In this document: positions 35,233 to 42,438 of the stretch, in pieces
Layout: every line of letters starts with the position of its first letter
Position numbering within the stretch: the stretch's first letter is position 1
Source of the DNA: Clostridiaceae bacterium
GTDB taxonomy: Bacteria > Bacillota_A > Clostridia > Clostridiales > Clostridiaceae
Assembly (NCBI GenBank): GCA_029256485.1
Contig: JAQSXU010000053.1
Coordinates: 1 to 44,310, forward strand
Reading direction: 5' to 3'
Length of the DNA stretch: 44,310 bases
Notes under the pieces: generated by a model
What the model saw: only the letters and a program-made list of their open reading frames with translations
Told to the model about the DNA's origin: nothing
The model's database searches: none
Position numbers and translations under genes: made by a program

Positions 35233-36042
35233 TTAAATTTTCTCAAGTCCATACGCATTTTTCAGCAGCTCACCTAACCTTGATAAAAAACGTGCAGCAG
35301 GAGCTCCATCCATCACATCATGGTCTATTAAAACAGTCATTTTCAAATATTCTCTTAAAGTAATTCTATCATTGACAACTCCCGGTTTTTTCGTAATTGT
35401 CCCCACGGCAAAACAAAGAGGATGTATGCTTGTAGGTATGATCCAACCATCGAAAGAACCAAACATGCCCACTGATGTCACCATGATTGAGCCCATATTC
35501 TTTTTCGCCGTATATGGCCTTAATAAAAATAACTTCCACACCAGCCTGCGAATAACTGCAGGTAATGATAGAAAAAGCTTTGTATAGTACTTGCTATACT
35601 TCTGCCCTATTACAATATTATCTTCACCTGCAATATTCTGCTTGGCTTTTCTGATCTCACTATGAATATCCATAATACTTTTACCATTAGTGTTTCGTAT
35701 CACATACGGAAGAGGAACATTACAACCGTCATATTCCTTTTCCACAGTAATAGCCACATCTATATCATCAAAAATCAACATGGTTTTCCTATTTTTTAAA
35801 AAAGCATTAGCCTCTCTATACTCGCTGACTGCTACACTGATACATTTAACAAGCCATGCAGTAAAGGAAAGGCTTTTTCCGTGTCTCTCCTTTATTTTTC
35901 TAAATAACTCCCTGGCATTAGTTACATCTATTTCAAGCAGGACTTTGATATGGTGCTTTTTTAAGCCCAGCTCACAGACATCAATGGTAGAAACCCGGCT
36001 ATCGGGGAAACTTCTTAACTCACTATTACATATTTCATTCAT
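35233..36042 (-). CDS. Stand-alone E2/CAT-like acyltransferase
   Basis: 269 residues of the 2-oxoacid dehydrogenase E2 catalytic / chloramphenicol acetyltransferase fold. There is no lipoyl domain and no E1/E3-binding domain, unlike true E2 subunits. The active-site motif HDVMDG (H241, D245, G246; pattern HxxxDG) is intact. Family segments SLSFTAWLVKCISVAVSEYR, DDIDVAITVEKE and GSIMVTSVGMFG are present. It should transfer an acyl group from CoA or a carrier to an unknown acceptor. It lies 39 bases after the TetR gene and 14 bases before UbiA. Antibiotic acetylation is possible but not indicated, because classical CAT residues outside the motif are not seen. Confidence 0.87.
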   Translation of the reverse strand: MNEICNSELRSFPDSRVSTIDVCELGLKKHHIKVLLEIDVTNARELFRKIKERHGKSLSFTAWLVKCISVAVSEYREANAFLKNRKTMLIFDDIDVAITVEKEYDGCNVPLPYVIRNTNGKSIMDIHSEIRKAKQNIAGEDNIVIGQKYSKYYTKLFLSLPAVIRRLVWKLFLLRPYTAKKNMGSIMVTSVGMFGSFDGWIIPTSIHPLCFAVGTITKKPGVVNDRITLREYLKMTVLIDHDVMDGAPAARFLSRLGELLKNAYGLEKI

Positions 36043-36081
36043 TTATTTACCTCTTGATGATTTTTACAAAAATATTCATTA

Positions 36082-36654
36082 TTAACACCTGGTATTTAAA
36101 ATATTATCTATCATTTTATCCAACAATTCATTCCTCTGCTTTTCGTCAAAAATATCTTTAAGCAAATATTCTTTATATGCCTTTGCATTCAAGAAAATCA
36201 CCTGCATAGGAACGATAAGCTGTATAGCCATGGTCTTTAGCTCAACTTCCGTTTTTTCCTCTTTAAATATTTCCTTAAGCAGCGGTAATATCATTTTGCT
36301 TGTGTTAACACCGCCGTTCTTAAGCTCGCAGGATATAGCAATTTCAGATAAATAATAGTTATCAAAAGCAAAAGTTGAAATTGTCTTTATCATTGTTTTC
36401 AATCTATGGACAGGCAGCTCATTTTCCCTATCATTCACAAACATCTTATTTGCTATGTTTTCCATGCAAATTTCAACTGCTTTATTTAGCAGATTTTCTT
36501 TTGACTGAAAGTAGTAATTTATTAAAGCCACATTTACATTTGCTCTTTCTGCAATCTGTCTGGTTGTAATTTTATTTACATCTTTTCGTTCCATTAATAA
36601 CTCTACCATTGTATCCATAATCCGTTCTTTTGCATCTGCATTTTCGTATTTCAT
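36082..36654 (-). CDS. TetR-family transcriptional regulator
   Basis: 190 residues. The N-terminal TetR helix-turn-helix is clear: ERIMDTMVELLMERKDVNKI, then TTRQIAERANVNVALINYYF and QSKENLLNKAVE. The C-terminal ligand domain is family-variable. It is the first gene of the acyltransferase-UbiA-AraC cluster. The ATG follows AGGAGGT. Two overlapping perfect palindromes lie between its promoter and start codon, so autoregulation of the whole unit is likely. Confidence 0.92.
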   Translation of the reverse strand: MKYENADAKERIMDTMVELLMERKDVNKITTRQIAERANVNVALINYYFQSKENLLNKAVEICMENIANKMFVNDRENELPVHRLKTMIKTISTFAFDNYYLSEIAISCELKNGGVNTSKMILPLLKEIFKEEKTEVELKTMAIQLIVPMQVIFLNAKAYKEYLLKDIFDEKQRNELLDKMIDNILNTRC

Positions 36655-36670
36655 AATTTACCTCCTATGA

Positions 36671-36697
36671 TTAAAATGCATTTTAAACATGTTTAAA
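36671..36697. promoter_or_regulatory. Overlapping palindromic operators before TetR cluster
   Basis: TTAAAATGCATTTTAA (36671-36686) and TTTAAACATGTTTAAA (36682-36697) are each perfect 16-bp palindromes sharing five bases, centred 11 bp apart. They lie just downstream of the -10, covering the start of transcription. Size, symmetry and position fit TetR operators. Confidence 0.75.
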
Positions 36698-36707
36698 TCA
36701 CGATTAA

Positions 36708-36736
36708 ATTATATAATAGCAAATAACAGAAGTCAA
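36708..36736 (-). promoter_or_regulatory. Sigma-A promoter of TetR-acyltransferase-UbiA cluster
   Basis: On the minus strand TTGACT (36731-36736), 17 bases, and TATAAT (36708-36713): five of six and six of six to consensus. Transcription would start near 36701, directly before the palindromic operators. Confidence 0.88.
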
Positions 36737-36866
36737 TACTAAAATATACTTTATTTACCATTATTCACTGGAAAAGCTAAAAATGAAAAACAATAATCTA
36801 TATAATAAATCAGGGACTAATGCTATAAACATTACTCCCTAAGGTCTTATTTCCTTTGAAGTGCGA

Positions 36867-36901
36867 CGCAAAAACACCGTAGGATTTCATTAATACGGTG
36901 T
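36867..36901 (-). terminator. Alpha/beta hydrolase gene terminator
   Basis: ACACCGTA (36894-36901 read on the minus strand) pairs with TACGGTGT across a 12-base loop and is followed by TTTTTGCG. It lies about 55 bases after the hydrolase stop. The stem is short; the rest of the 36655-36957 spacer holds only the TetR cluster control region. Confidence 0.7.
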
Positions 36902-36957
36902 CTCGTTAGTTGATTTGCTTTTTATTTTAACCTATATGTGTATAATTATATTAAGTA

Positions 36958-37692
36958 CTATTTATAATTCACTTTATTTATAAACGAAGTAATTTCTTCA
37001 ATGTATTTTTCTGGCTCTTCATCAGGAATCATATGTCCAGATTTTGAAAATTCAACAATTTTAAAATCTGGTATTTCTTTTTTATACAATTGTAAAATCT
37101 CATCTGAAATATCAGATGGTATTTTAGCTTCTTTATTTCTACCAACAAACAAAGTCACTGGAATCTTTAACTGCGATATTCTAGAAGAAAAGTCAATCTC
37201 TTTCGCTTCTTTCTCAAGGCCCTCAAATGCTGTACGACGCATAAAATTAAGTATTGGAACTCCTAAATACTCAAGGCTAGACCAAAATTCCACATGTTCA
37301 GAACTTAGTTTAGTATGGATTGGAGGTTGGTCACCAAGGATAAGTCCAGACATATCTTGTTGGTTTTTCAAGCTCCATCCAAGTGCATATGATGCACCTC
37401 TTGAGAATCCAAGAACACAATAATTTTGAAGTTTACAGTGATTGACAACCACCTCTATATCAGAAAGATGATCCTCAAGACTGTAGCCAATTTCAGGCGT
37501 TGAACTTAGACCGCGTCCTCTCAAACTTAATGCAACAACATGGCTAGAAATACCTGAAAGTATAGGTATTTCTCTTTCAGCAGGCTCCCAAATTCCACTA
37601 ATTACAAGTAGAGATGGCACTTTACTAGAAGAAACACCATTCTCCAACACATGTATTTTTACATCTCCATTATTAACAAAAAAACTTTTCAT
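36958..37692 (-). CDS. Alpha/beta-fold hydrolase
   Basis: 244 residues of the alpha/beta hydrolase fold. The nucleophile elbow is GFSRG with Ser97 in CVLGFSRGASYALGW. The catalytic His is H220 in SKSGHMIPDEEPEKY. At the place of the usual acid (after VGRN) there is Asn-Lys-Glu rather than Asp, so the third residue of the triad is uncertain. The loop before strand 3 lacks the common HG oxyanion motif (ISGIWEP). No signal peptide. The substrate is unknown. It is monocistronic with its own promoter and terminator. The ATG follows AGGGGGAG. Confidence 0.88.
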   Translation of the reverse strand: MKSFFVNNGDVKIHVLENGVSSSKVPSLLVISGIWEPAEREIPILSGISSHVVALSLRGRGLSSTPEIGYSLEDHLSDIEVVVNHCKLQNYCVLGFSRGASYALGWSLKNQQDMSGLILGDQPPIHTKLSSEHVEFWSSLEYLGVPILNFMRRTAFEGLEKEAKEIDFSSRISQLKIPVTLFVGRNKEAKIPSDISDEILQLYKKEIPDFKIVEFSKSGHMIPDEEPEKYIEEITSFINKVNYK

Positions 37693-37719
37693 GAGAAATT
37701 CTCCCCCTTAACAATTTAT

Positions 37720-37748
37720 ATAATACTATACATTTTAGGTAAAGCCAA
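37720..37748 (-). promoter_or_regulatory. Sigma-A promoter of hydrolase gene
   Basis: On the minus strand TTGGCT (37743-37748), a 17-base spacer and TATTAT (37720-37725). It lies 28 bases upstream of the start codon, giving a short leader with the AGGGGGAG site. Confidence 0.7.
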
Positions 37749-37889
37749 CCTTATAAGTATAACATATCTAATATATCAAAATGTTAATACCTTGTAAAAG
37801 TGGATAATATCTCCCTAAATTAACACCCAATTATTCTATTTTCAAAGATCATCATTCATATCACTATTATAGATAGTTACGTCGCAAAT

Positions 37890-38096
37890 TCAGATTGCGA
37901 AGCTTATGAAACATATAACAAAGCCCAGGATAATTGGAAAACTGGCCCATCCAATTGATTCGCCATTTAAAATTGAAAGAAAAAATGTTGTTACAGCTAG
38001 GGCGAAAGAAATAATACCTTTAAAGTCAAAGGCCTGTTTACTATTAGGAATCCACCTAGCGGAGGCCTGGTCATGGTGCCCAAGTCCTTGAATTGT
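37890..38096 (-). pseudogene. Relic of a DHA2-type MFS transporter
   Basis: A minus-strand frame closed by stops on both sides and lacking a start or ribosome site reads, in part, ARWIPNSKQAFDFKGIISFA, then LAVTTFFLSILNGESIGWAS and FPIILGFVICFISFAI. This resembles the region around membrane helix 7 of EmrB/QacA-type 14-helix transporters (F-D-xx-G followed by long hydrophobic segments with G-x-S-x-G-W between). Only about 65 residues remain. The overlapping plus-strand frame at 37906-38091 shows no family features and has no good ribosome site. Confidence 0.6.
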
Positions 38097-38220
38097 TCAG
38101 TAATATCATATTGCAAACTTACTAAATTGGTACTGTAATTATTCATGGGAAAGTATAAGAATATTTTATTAGTATATTGAAAAACTATTATTATAAAAAT
38201 AATAAATGGAGGTTATTACA

Positions 38221-38400
38221 ATGGATAAAATACGAGCAAATGAAATTGTTTCTTCACCAATTATGGCTAATGTAACTTATAATGGAACACCAATTTACAT
38301 TGAAAGTGTTAACGGCAATAAAGGAACTGCTAAAATACATTCTCTTAACCAGTCTGAAAATGCACAGGAGGTATCTTTAACTAACTTAATAGAACATTAA
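38221..38400 (+). CDS. sspH: Small acid-soluble spore protein, SspH type
   Basis: 59 residues, the same length as Bacillus SspH, with matching pattern: RANEIVSSPIMANVTYNGTP followed by IYIESVNGNKGTAKIHSLNQ and VSLTNLIE. SspH-type proteins are minor SASPs packed in the spore core; this is a different family from the alpha/beta DNA-binding SASPs. The ATG at 38221 lies after TGGAGGTTATTACA; an ATG 15 bases earlier lies in the ribosome site and is not used. The gene stands alone with a strong terminator. A forespore (sigma-G) promoter is expected, but no clear match was found. Confidence 0.88.
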   Translation: MDKIRANEIVSSPIMANVTYNGTPIYIESVNGNKGTAKIHSLNQSENAQEVSLTNLIEH

Positions 38401-38403
38401 ATA

Positions 38404-38440
38404 ACAAAGCAGCTATTTTCATAAAAAATAGCTGCTTTGT
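38404..38440 (+). terminator. sspH terminator
   Basis: ACAAAGCAGCTATTTT and AAAATAGCTGCTTTGT make a perfect 16-bp stem around a five-base loop (CATAA), starting 3 bases after the sspH stop. The following sequence ATTATG has few T, but the stem is strong, and its A/T-rich ends serve both directions. Confidence 0.85.
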
Positions 38441-38474
38441 ATTATGTAAAAATATATGATATGGTTCTCCACTA

Positions 38475-39347
38475 TTAGTATATTTCTTTTGCATCCTTTG
38501 GTAATAAATGTACATCTTTTAAAAACCTTAAACTGTTATCTGCTTCAATTTCGTTATATTTAACATTCATATTATTAGACACATCCTTGGCAATATCATT
38601 AAATAAATCACACATAATAAAAACTGACTCCCAAATATCTTTAACATTTCCAGAAGGATATGTTTTCAGGAATGCATTCCACTTCTCATCTTCCAGCCAC
38701 CTATGCATGTACTTCCCTGATTTTCCAATGCTGACAGTAAAATCTGTCTGGAATCCTATTTTCCACTCTATCAAACGTATTAACTGAGGGCGGACACAGT
38801 AATTCAGCATGTCCATTACATATGGAATTTCCTCACGCCATAACCCCTTAGCAACATTATTTAAACACCACCAATATTCATTACAGGTATCAAAAAACTG
38901 ACACTGTGTTGGTTTCTTTACCCAATGATCCTTATCCGTTTCTTCTGGTATATCAGGCAAACATTTATCTTTATCAAGTAATATTCTGCAAAGCCTGTCT
39001 TCTTTAATTTCTTTCAGCGCATATGATAATGTACATACATGCAGGTCCAGCCTATTTCCATCAGTAAATTGGATAAGCCATCCATAACAATTTTCTACGT
39101 CATGTTCATAATAAGAATTTTCTTCAGGATATTGCATATATAATGGTTCACCAAATTGGTCAATCCAATTTTTTTGTTCCCGAAATGGCTTTGTTTCTCC
39201 AACAACATATACAATATCATAGTCCTGAAAAATATCTTTTACTGCATTTGGATTTGTCCTTGACCCATTCATATAAACTGCACGGATTCTTTCATCCTTC
39301 TTAGCCGTATTCAATATTAAATTAAACATTTCTTGTTCTGTACGCAT
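38475..39347 (-). CDS. Aminoglycoside 6-adenylyltransferase, ANT(6) type
   Basis: 290 residues, full length for the ANT(6)/AadK/AadE family. The nucleotidyltransferase motif is MNGSRTNPNAVKDIFQDYDI with GSR (28-30) and metal-binding D42 and D44. Also present are DGNRLDLHV (third acidic residue) and the C-terminal helices (WKIGFQTDFTVSIGKSGKYM, then HRWLEDEKWNAF). The enzyme transfers AMP from ATP to streptomycin-type aminoglycosides. Chromosomal homologues in Firmicutes may give low or no resistance. The ATG follows AGGAGG. No mobile element is seen beside it; recent transfer is not proved. Confidence 0.9.
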   Translation of the reverse strand: MRTEQEMFNLILNTAKKDERIRAVYMNGSRTNPNAVKDIFQDYDIVYVVGETKPFREQKNWIDQFGEPLYMQYPEENSYYEHDVENCYGWLIQFTDGNRLDLHVCTLSYALKEIKEDRLCRILLDKDKCLPDIPEETDKDHWVKKPTQCQFFDTCNEYWWCLNNVAKGLWREEIPYVMDMLNYCVRPQLIRLIEWKIGFQTDFTVSIGKSGKYMHRWLEDEKWNAFLKTYPSGNVKDIWESVFIMCDLFNDIAKDVSNNMNVKYNEIEADNSLRFLKDVHLLPKDAKEIY

Positions 39348-39464
39348 TTTAATCCTCCTAAAATGTTAATCCTGACTCTATAAAAAATATACATGGCCTA
39401 TCATATTTCATATATAATATTTTCATTTCCACCCGTGTCAAATTATATATATTAGAAATATTAT

Positions 39465-39686
39465 TCATTTAATCCTTGCCTTTTTTCTTATTATGCTGAC
39501 TATGGCACAAAAAACCACATAAATAGTTAAATCTATTAACAAATCCAATTTATCAATGTTATTTATGCCTTTTACAACAAGTTTTATTAAGTCTCGTATA
39601 AACACTATTAATCCTATGAGATACAGATCTTTATAATGCATTGCTATAATTTTATAATACTTAGATAATGAGCCAGTTCTTGTCAT
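39465..39686 (-). CDS. Small membrane protein, unknown
   Basis: 73 residues with two predicted membrane helices (YLIGLIVFIRDLIKLVV at about 22-38, LLIDLTIYVVFCAIVSII at about 49-66) and a basic C terminus (RKKARIK). No family recognised. The reading frame is supported by AAAGGAGGG 5-6 bases before ATG. It lies between the adenylyltransferase gene and the first 48-bp repeat, in the same direction as its neighbours. Confidence 0.65.
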   Translation of the reverse strand: MTRTGSLSKYYKIIAMHYKDLYLIGLIVFIRDLIKLVVKGINNIDKLDLLIDLTIYVVFCAIVSIIRKKARIK

Positions 39687-39853
39687 ATTTACCCTCCTTT
39701 ATTCATGCTTTAAAATTCAGGTCCTTTATATATCAGTCTATTTAGAATTATGATTTTTTATAAACTGCGCTCCAAATTAATCAAATAAATATTACCATAT
39801 TATTCCGCTCAAGTAAATAACCCATAAAAATTAAGATTCATAAGCATTATAAA

Positions 39854-39901
39854 TCTAATCCGTCACAACTAAAAACGCCACAAACTTTTATTGTTTGTGA
39901 C
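39854..39901 (-). repeat. 48-bp terminator-like repeat, copy 1
   Basis: First of four near-identical copies. Plus-strand start TCTAATCCGTCACAACTAAA, end TTTGTGAC. On the minus strand it reads GTCACAAAC-aataaaa-GTTTGTGGC followed by GTTTTTAGTTGTGACGGATT: a hairpin with a T-run, as in an intrinsic terminator. It lies 43 bases after the stop of the GNAT gene. Next to it a shortened version of the second block of copies 2 and 4 remains (CATAAAAATTAAGATT at 39822-39837). Confidence 0.88.
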
Positions 39902-39944
39902 GTTCAATATAAATATTCAGTAATAAATTTACTGTTGATTATAC

Positions 39945-40871
39945 TTATAATGTATGAGATGGATATTTACAGTGGCTCTGATCATTTTGGTATGACCACC
40001 ATGTCTCATTTTGAACTGGATAAAAACCAATGTTATAATAGAACTGTTGGGATGAAAGTACATATGCACGTTTTGCTCCAAGCTTGCCGCATCTATTGAC
40101 CCCCTCAAGAACAGCCGCTTTCCCTAATCCCATCTTGCGATATTCTGGTAAAGTGAAAACCGGTTCTACATACGCGTATTCACTACCAGGCAGACACCAC
40201 ATGCCACAGTGCGCGGCATAGTCGCCATTTGGCGCGACAACTAATATACGTAAATCCAGATCAAGGTGTGGGGCATCAAATCCGGTTCTATTTCTCATGC
40301 TTTCCAGTTCTGTTTCATTGCGTTCGCGTGTATTATCGAATCCTTTCCATATCGCTTCGTAATATTTGTCGACATTGAATCTACTGTCTGTAAAACTCAT
40401 TATGGTGTAGCCGTCGGGTAGGTCATAAGAATTGTTATGAATATCAATGAGTGCAACAGAAGATTTTTCTTTAGTAGGAATAAAGCCTTTTTGAATTGCC
40501 GCTTGCTGATAACCCAAATCTCCATCTGGCAATGTTATTCTGAGCTTTCCTTCAAAACTCAGATTTTGCATAGCATAATCTATGATATGAGGCTTCAGGA
40601 AAGCATAATCATGGTCGATACAAAAGTAAGCTTCGCCAAGATCATGTTCATAGGTCGCAAGCCCTACGATCTTTCCATTGTCCTCGGCAACGCCAATGCT
40701 AGATAGATGTCCCATGCTCATATACGGCCCAAACTGCCATACCCATCTTGCCCACAAATAGTTTGGAGTAATAACTTTATTATGATTAATGCTAATTAAA
40801 AAATCACATACCCTATAGAAATCATCGGAGTATCCCGCCTCGCTAGTATAGCCTCTAAATTTGACTGACAT
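39945..40871 (-). CDS. Double-domain GNAT acetyltransferase
   Basis: 308 residues with two GNAT-like halves. The C-terminal half is canonical, with acetyl-CoA motif PEYRKMGLGKAAVLEGVNRC (pattern RxxGxG/A) and end AYVLSSQQFYYNIGFYPVQ. The N-terminal half (IGVAEDNGKIVGLATYEHD) looks degenerate. The substrate is unknown; related proteins are annotated only as GNAT. ATG after AAGGAGATG. The gene contains more GCG, CGC and GGC triplets than its A+T-rich neighbours (for example near 40200-40260), which could reflect recent acquisition. The 48-bp repeat copy 1 lies just 3' of it. Confidence 0.88.
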   Translation of the reverse strand: MSVKFRGYTSEAGYSDDFYRVCDFLISINHNKVITPNYLWARWVWQFGPYMSMGHLSSIGVAEDNGKIVGLATYEHDLGEAYFCIDHDYAFLKPHIIDYAMQNLSFEGKLRITLPDGDLGYQQAAIQKGFIPTKEKSSVALIDIHNNSYDLPDGYTIMSFTDSRFNVDKYYEAIWKGFDNTRERNETELESMRNRTGFDAPHLDLDLRILVVAPNGDYAAHCGMWCLPGSEYAYVEPVFTLPEYRKMGLGKAAVLEGVNRCGKLGAKRAYVLSSQQFYYNIGFYPVQNETWWSYQNDQSHCKYPSHTL

Positions 40872-40961
40872 CGTATCATCTCCTTATAATTAATAAATTC
40901 AGTATACATTGACTTTATACAAAAATATATGGCGAAAACGATTAAAAACAATTACGATATA

Positions 40962-41007
40962 AAGTCCTCTACGAATAAGCAAAAAAAAAGCTTTTCATAG
41001 AGGACTT
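40962..41007 (-). terminator. Inverted repeat 3' of CD3324-like gene
   Basis: AAGTCCTCTA and TAGAGGACTT, ten perfect base pairs, enclose a loop with a run of nine T on the minus strand. It begins 4 bases after the stop codon. It probably terminates the leftward transcript, although the T-run is in the loop rather than the tail. Confidence 0.65.
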
Positions 41008-41010
41008 GTT

Positions 41011-41274
41011 TCATTTTGTGTAGACTATTCTTTTAATCGTTTCTATGGACAAACAATACTCCTGTGCCAACTGTTCAATGCAATTGGAATTTTGAAATTT
41101 GTCCTTAATCTCTTTATTGCGATGCTGAATAAGTTCCCTGCTCCCACTTATTTCTCCCCATTTTTTATGAAGATTTTTTGGTTTAGGAACATAAATCAAA
41201 CCATCTTGCACATATTTTTGAATCTCAGACAAAAGTTCGTCTGGTAATATTAAATCTGCTCTTAAATAATTCAT
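41011..41274 (-). CDS. CD3324-family small DNA-binding protein
   Basis: 87 residues. The N-terminal part is MNYLRADLILPDELLSEIQK, then YVQDGLIYVPKPKNLHKKWG; the C-terminal part IEQLAQEYCLSIETIKRIVY is a helix-turn-helix. This matches small clostridial proteins labelled CD3324 family, related to Mor-type activators. The regulated gene is unknown. ATG at 41272-41274, 9 bases after AAGGAG, is preferred to a TTG at 41302-41304 which has no site. It is preceded by a 33-codon ORF with a strong ribosome site, probably on the same transcript. Confidence 0.8.
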   Translation of the reverse strand: MNYLRADLILPDELLSEIQKYVQDGLIYVPKPKNLHKKWGEISGSRELIQHRNKEIKDKFQNSNCIEQLAQEYCLSIETIKRIVYTK

Positions 41275-41341
41275 ATACGCCCGCTCCTTATTTTTGATGT
41301 TCAATAAGGTGCAAAGCCTATAATGAAAAGAGTGCTACTTA

Positions 41342-41443
41342 TCAGTATTTATCGCTTTTAACTCCATGCAAAGCATTACCCTTTTCCATTACTGACTTTG
41401 CATGGAGTATTGCATTCAAGAAACCTACACACTTTGTTCTCAT
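41342..41443 (-). CDS. 33-residue leader ORF with internal inverted repeat
   Basis: MRTKCVGFLNAILHAKSVME plus KGNALHGVKSDKY, with an excellent ribosome site (GGGGGGTG, 5-6 bases before ATG at 41441-41443). It is not known from any family I recognise. Inside it ACTCCATGCAAAG (41361-41373) and CTTTGCATGGAGT (41396-41408) form a perfect 13-bp stem with a 22-base loop. Translation would melt this stem, so the ORF may be an attenuator leader for the CD3324-type gene 67 bases downstream, or a small peptide in its own right. It follows the promoter part of repeat block 2. Confidence 0.5.
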   Translation of the reverse strand: MRTKCVGFLNAILHAKSVMEKGNALHGVKSDKY

Positions 41444-41491
41444 GTGTTTCACCCCCCTATGGTGCAAAATTTTACAACTACGATTCGATTC

Positions 41492-41599
41492 TACCACTTT
41501 TTAACATAAAAATAAAGATTAGGTATTACCCAATCTTTATCCATGTAGTTATCTAATCCGTCACAACCAAAAACGCTACAAACTTTTATTGTTTGTGAT
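41492..41599 (-). repeat. Repeat block 2: two hairpins plus extended -10
   Basis: Contains 48-bp copy 2 (41552-41599, with differences such as CAACC and GCTAC), a second hairpin AAAGATTAGGTATTACCCAATCTTT (41514-41538, plus-strand reading split as AAAGATTAGG and CCAATCTTT), and ACATAAAAATAAAG. On the minus strand the order is terminator-like hairpin, second hairpin with ATTTTTATG tail, then TTAAAAAGTGG followed by TAGAAT (41488-41493), an extended -10 preceded at 17 bases by TTTATT. It ends the transcript of the 57-residue membrane protein gene and begins that of the 33-residue ORF. The same block recurs at 43938-44046. Confidence 0.82.
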
Positions 41600-41620
41600 G
41601 GTTAATAAGAATATTGTGCA

Positions 41621-41794
41621 TTAACTTTCCTTCTTATTATTAAATTCACTGATGGCTAAACAAATTAGTCCAATAGATAACAACGTTATGGCACTTTTAC
41701 TTTCAAGTGTATTTATTATATTAAGGACAAGTGTAGCAATTCCCATACCTAAACCAATAGCTTTGAATATAGGTTTTCTTAAATTTTTATTCAT
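41621..41794 (-). CDS. Small two-helix membrane protein, 57 residues
   Basis: NKNLRKPIFKAIGLGMGIAT, then LVLNIINTLESKSAITLLSI, then GLICLAISEFNNKKES. Two hydrophobic segments (about 10-28 and 36-50) separated by a polar turn; basic N terminus. Supported by GGAGGGTAATA directly before ATG (41792-41794). No family recognised. It lies 82 bases after the DUF3784 gene and 21 bases before the 48-bp repeat copy 2, so the two membrane-protein genes are probably one transcript. Confidence 0.7.
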   Translation of the reverse strand: MNKNLRKPIFKAIGLGMGIATLVLNIINTLESKSAITLLSIGLICLAISEFNNKKES

Positions 41795-41876
41795 TATTAC
41801 CCTCCAAAAAAATTGATTTTGATTATTACAAATTTGAAACGTACGCTTTAAATCAGAATTTCTTGATATACCCCTC

Positions 41877-42191
41877 TTATTTTTTTCTACACACAGTGTT
41901 AGTTAAAATTATCATTAAAGCGGCTACCACAAATATTCCCCACGGCATCATCAACTTAAGAATCGAATCAGGAAGTTTGAATGCAAATGAAATTCCCATC
42001 ATTATGGAAATAATTCCAAGTCCTCCTCCTACAACGCGACACAACTTTTTTTCATCATACTGCTCCTTTTTTTCTTTTGATGAAGTATTAAATCCAGCAA
42101 TTAAAAAGCTTCCTTTTCCCATTAAAAGTACAATTGATGATATCACCATTATAATGACAACTAACCATCCTACCCAATTTTGTCCATTCAT
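41877..42191 (-). CDS. DUF3784-type membrane protein
   Basis: 104 residues with three helices (VGWLVVIIMVISSIVLLMGK, GGLGIISIMMGISFAF and MPWGIFVVAALMIILTN). The signature GKGSFLIAGFNTSSKEKKEQ followed by YDEKKLCRVVG is that of the DUF3784 family of Firmicute membrane proteins, of unknown function. ATG after GGAGGTG; a tandem ATG one codon on is not in frame. Probably co-transcribed with the 57-residue gene. Multiple small membrane proteins of this kind are common in clostridial accessory regions. Confidence 0.82.
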   Translation of the reverse strand: MNGQNWVGWLVVIIMVISSIVLLMGKGSFLIAGFNTSSKEKKEQYDEKKLCRVVGGGLGIISIMMGISFAFKLPDSILKLMMPWGIFVVAALMIILTNTVCRKK

Positions 42192-42438
42192 TCTCTAAAA
42201 CACCTCCAATACTACCCTTTGTTTTTTATACTTTAATTTTACTAAATTCATTTGTCATTTTTAAGTGTTACGACTCCAGTTCGAATATGACAAATGTAAT
42301 AATAAGTTAATAATAAAATAAGAAAGTGCTATTTTAACTGCATTTTCTTATTTTTGATCTATGATTTTTTTATCTTTACATTTAAAAAGTATTAACTTTT
42401 GTATATAAAACATTTTTTAACTTTTAGTACGCAATATT
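42192..42438. other. Spacer upstream of DUF3784 gene
   Basis: About 250 bp without a gene. It contains an inverted repeat AAATAAGAAA/TTTCTTATTT (42316-42353) whose minus-strand tail is TATTATTAAC; it could be a weak terminator or hairpin in the DUF3784 leader. TATAAA at about 42225 on the minus strand may be a -10, but no -35 stands out. Confidence 0.45.

Noticed and set aside
35233..36042. Acyltransferase as pyruvate dehydrogenase E2
   Set aside because: It lacks lipoyl and subunit-binding domains and has no E1 or E3 genes nearby.
37906..38091. Plus-strand 61-codon frame as a gene
   Set aside because: No ribosome site or family features; it lies opposite the MFS relic, whose hydrophobic helices read clearly on the other strand.
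41863..42198. Plus-strand 111-codon frame
   Set aside because: It is antisense to the DUF3784 gene, which has a clear ribosome site and family signature.
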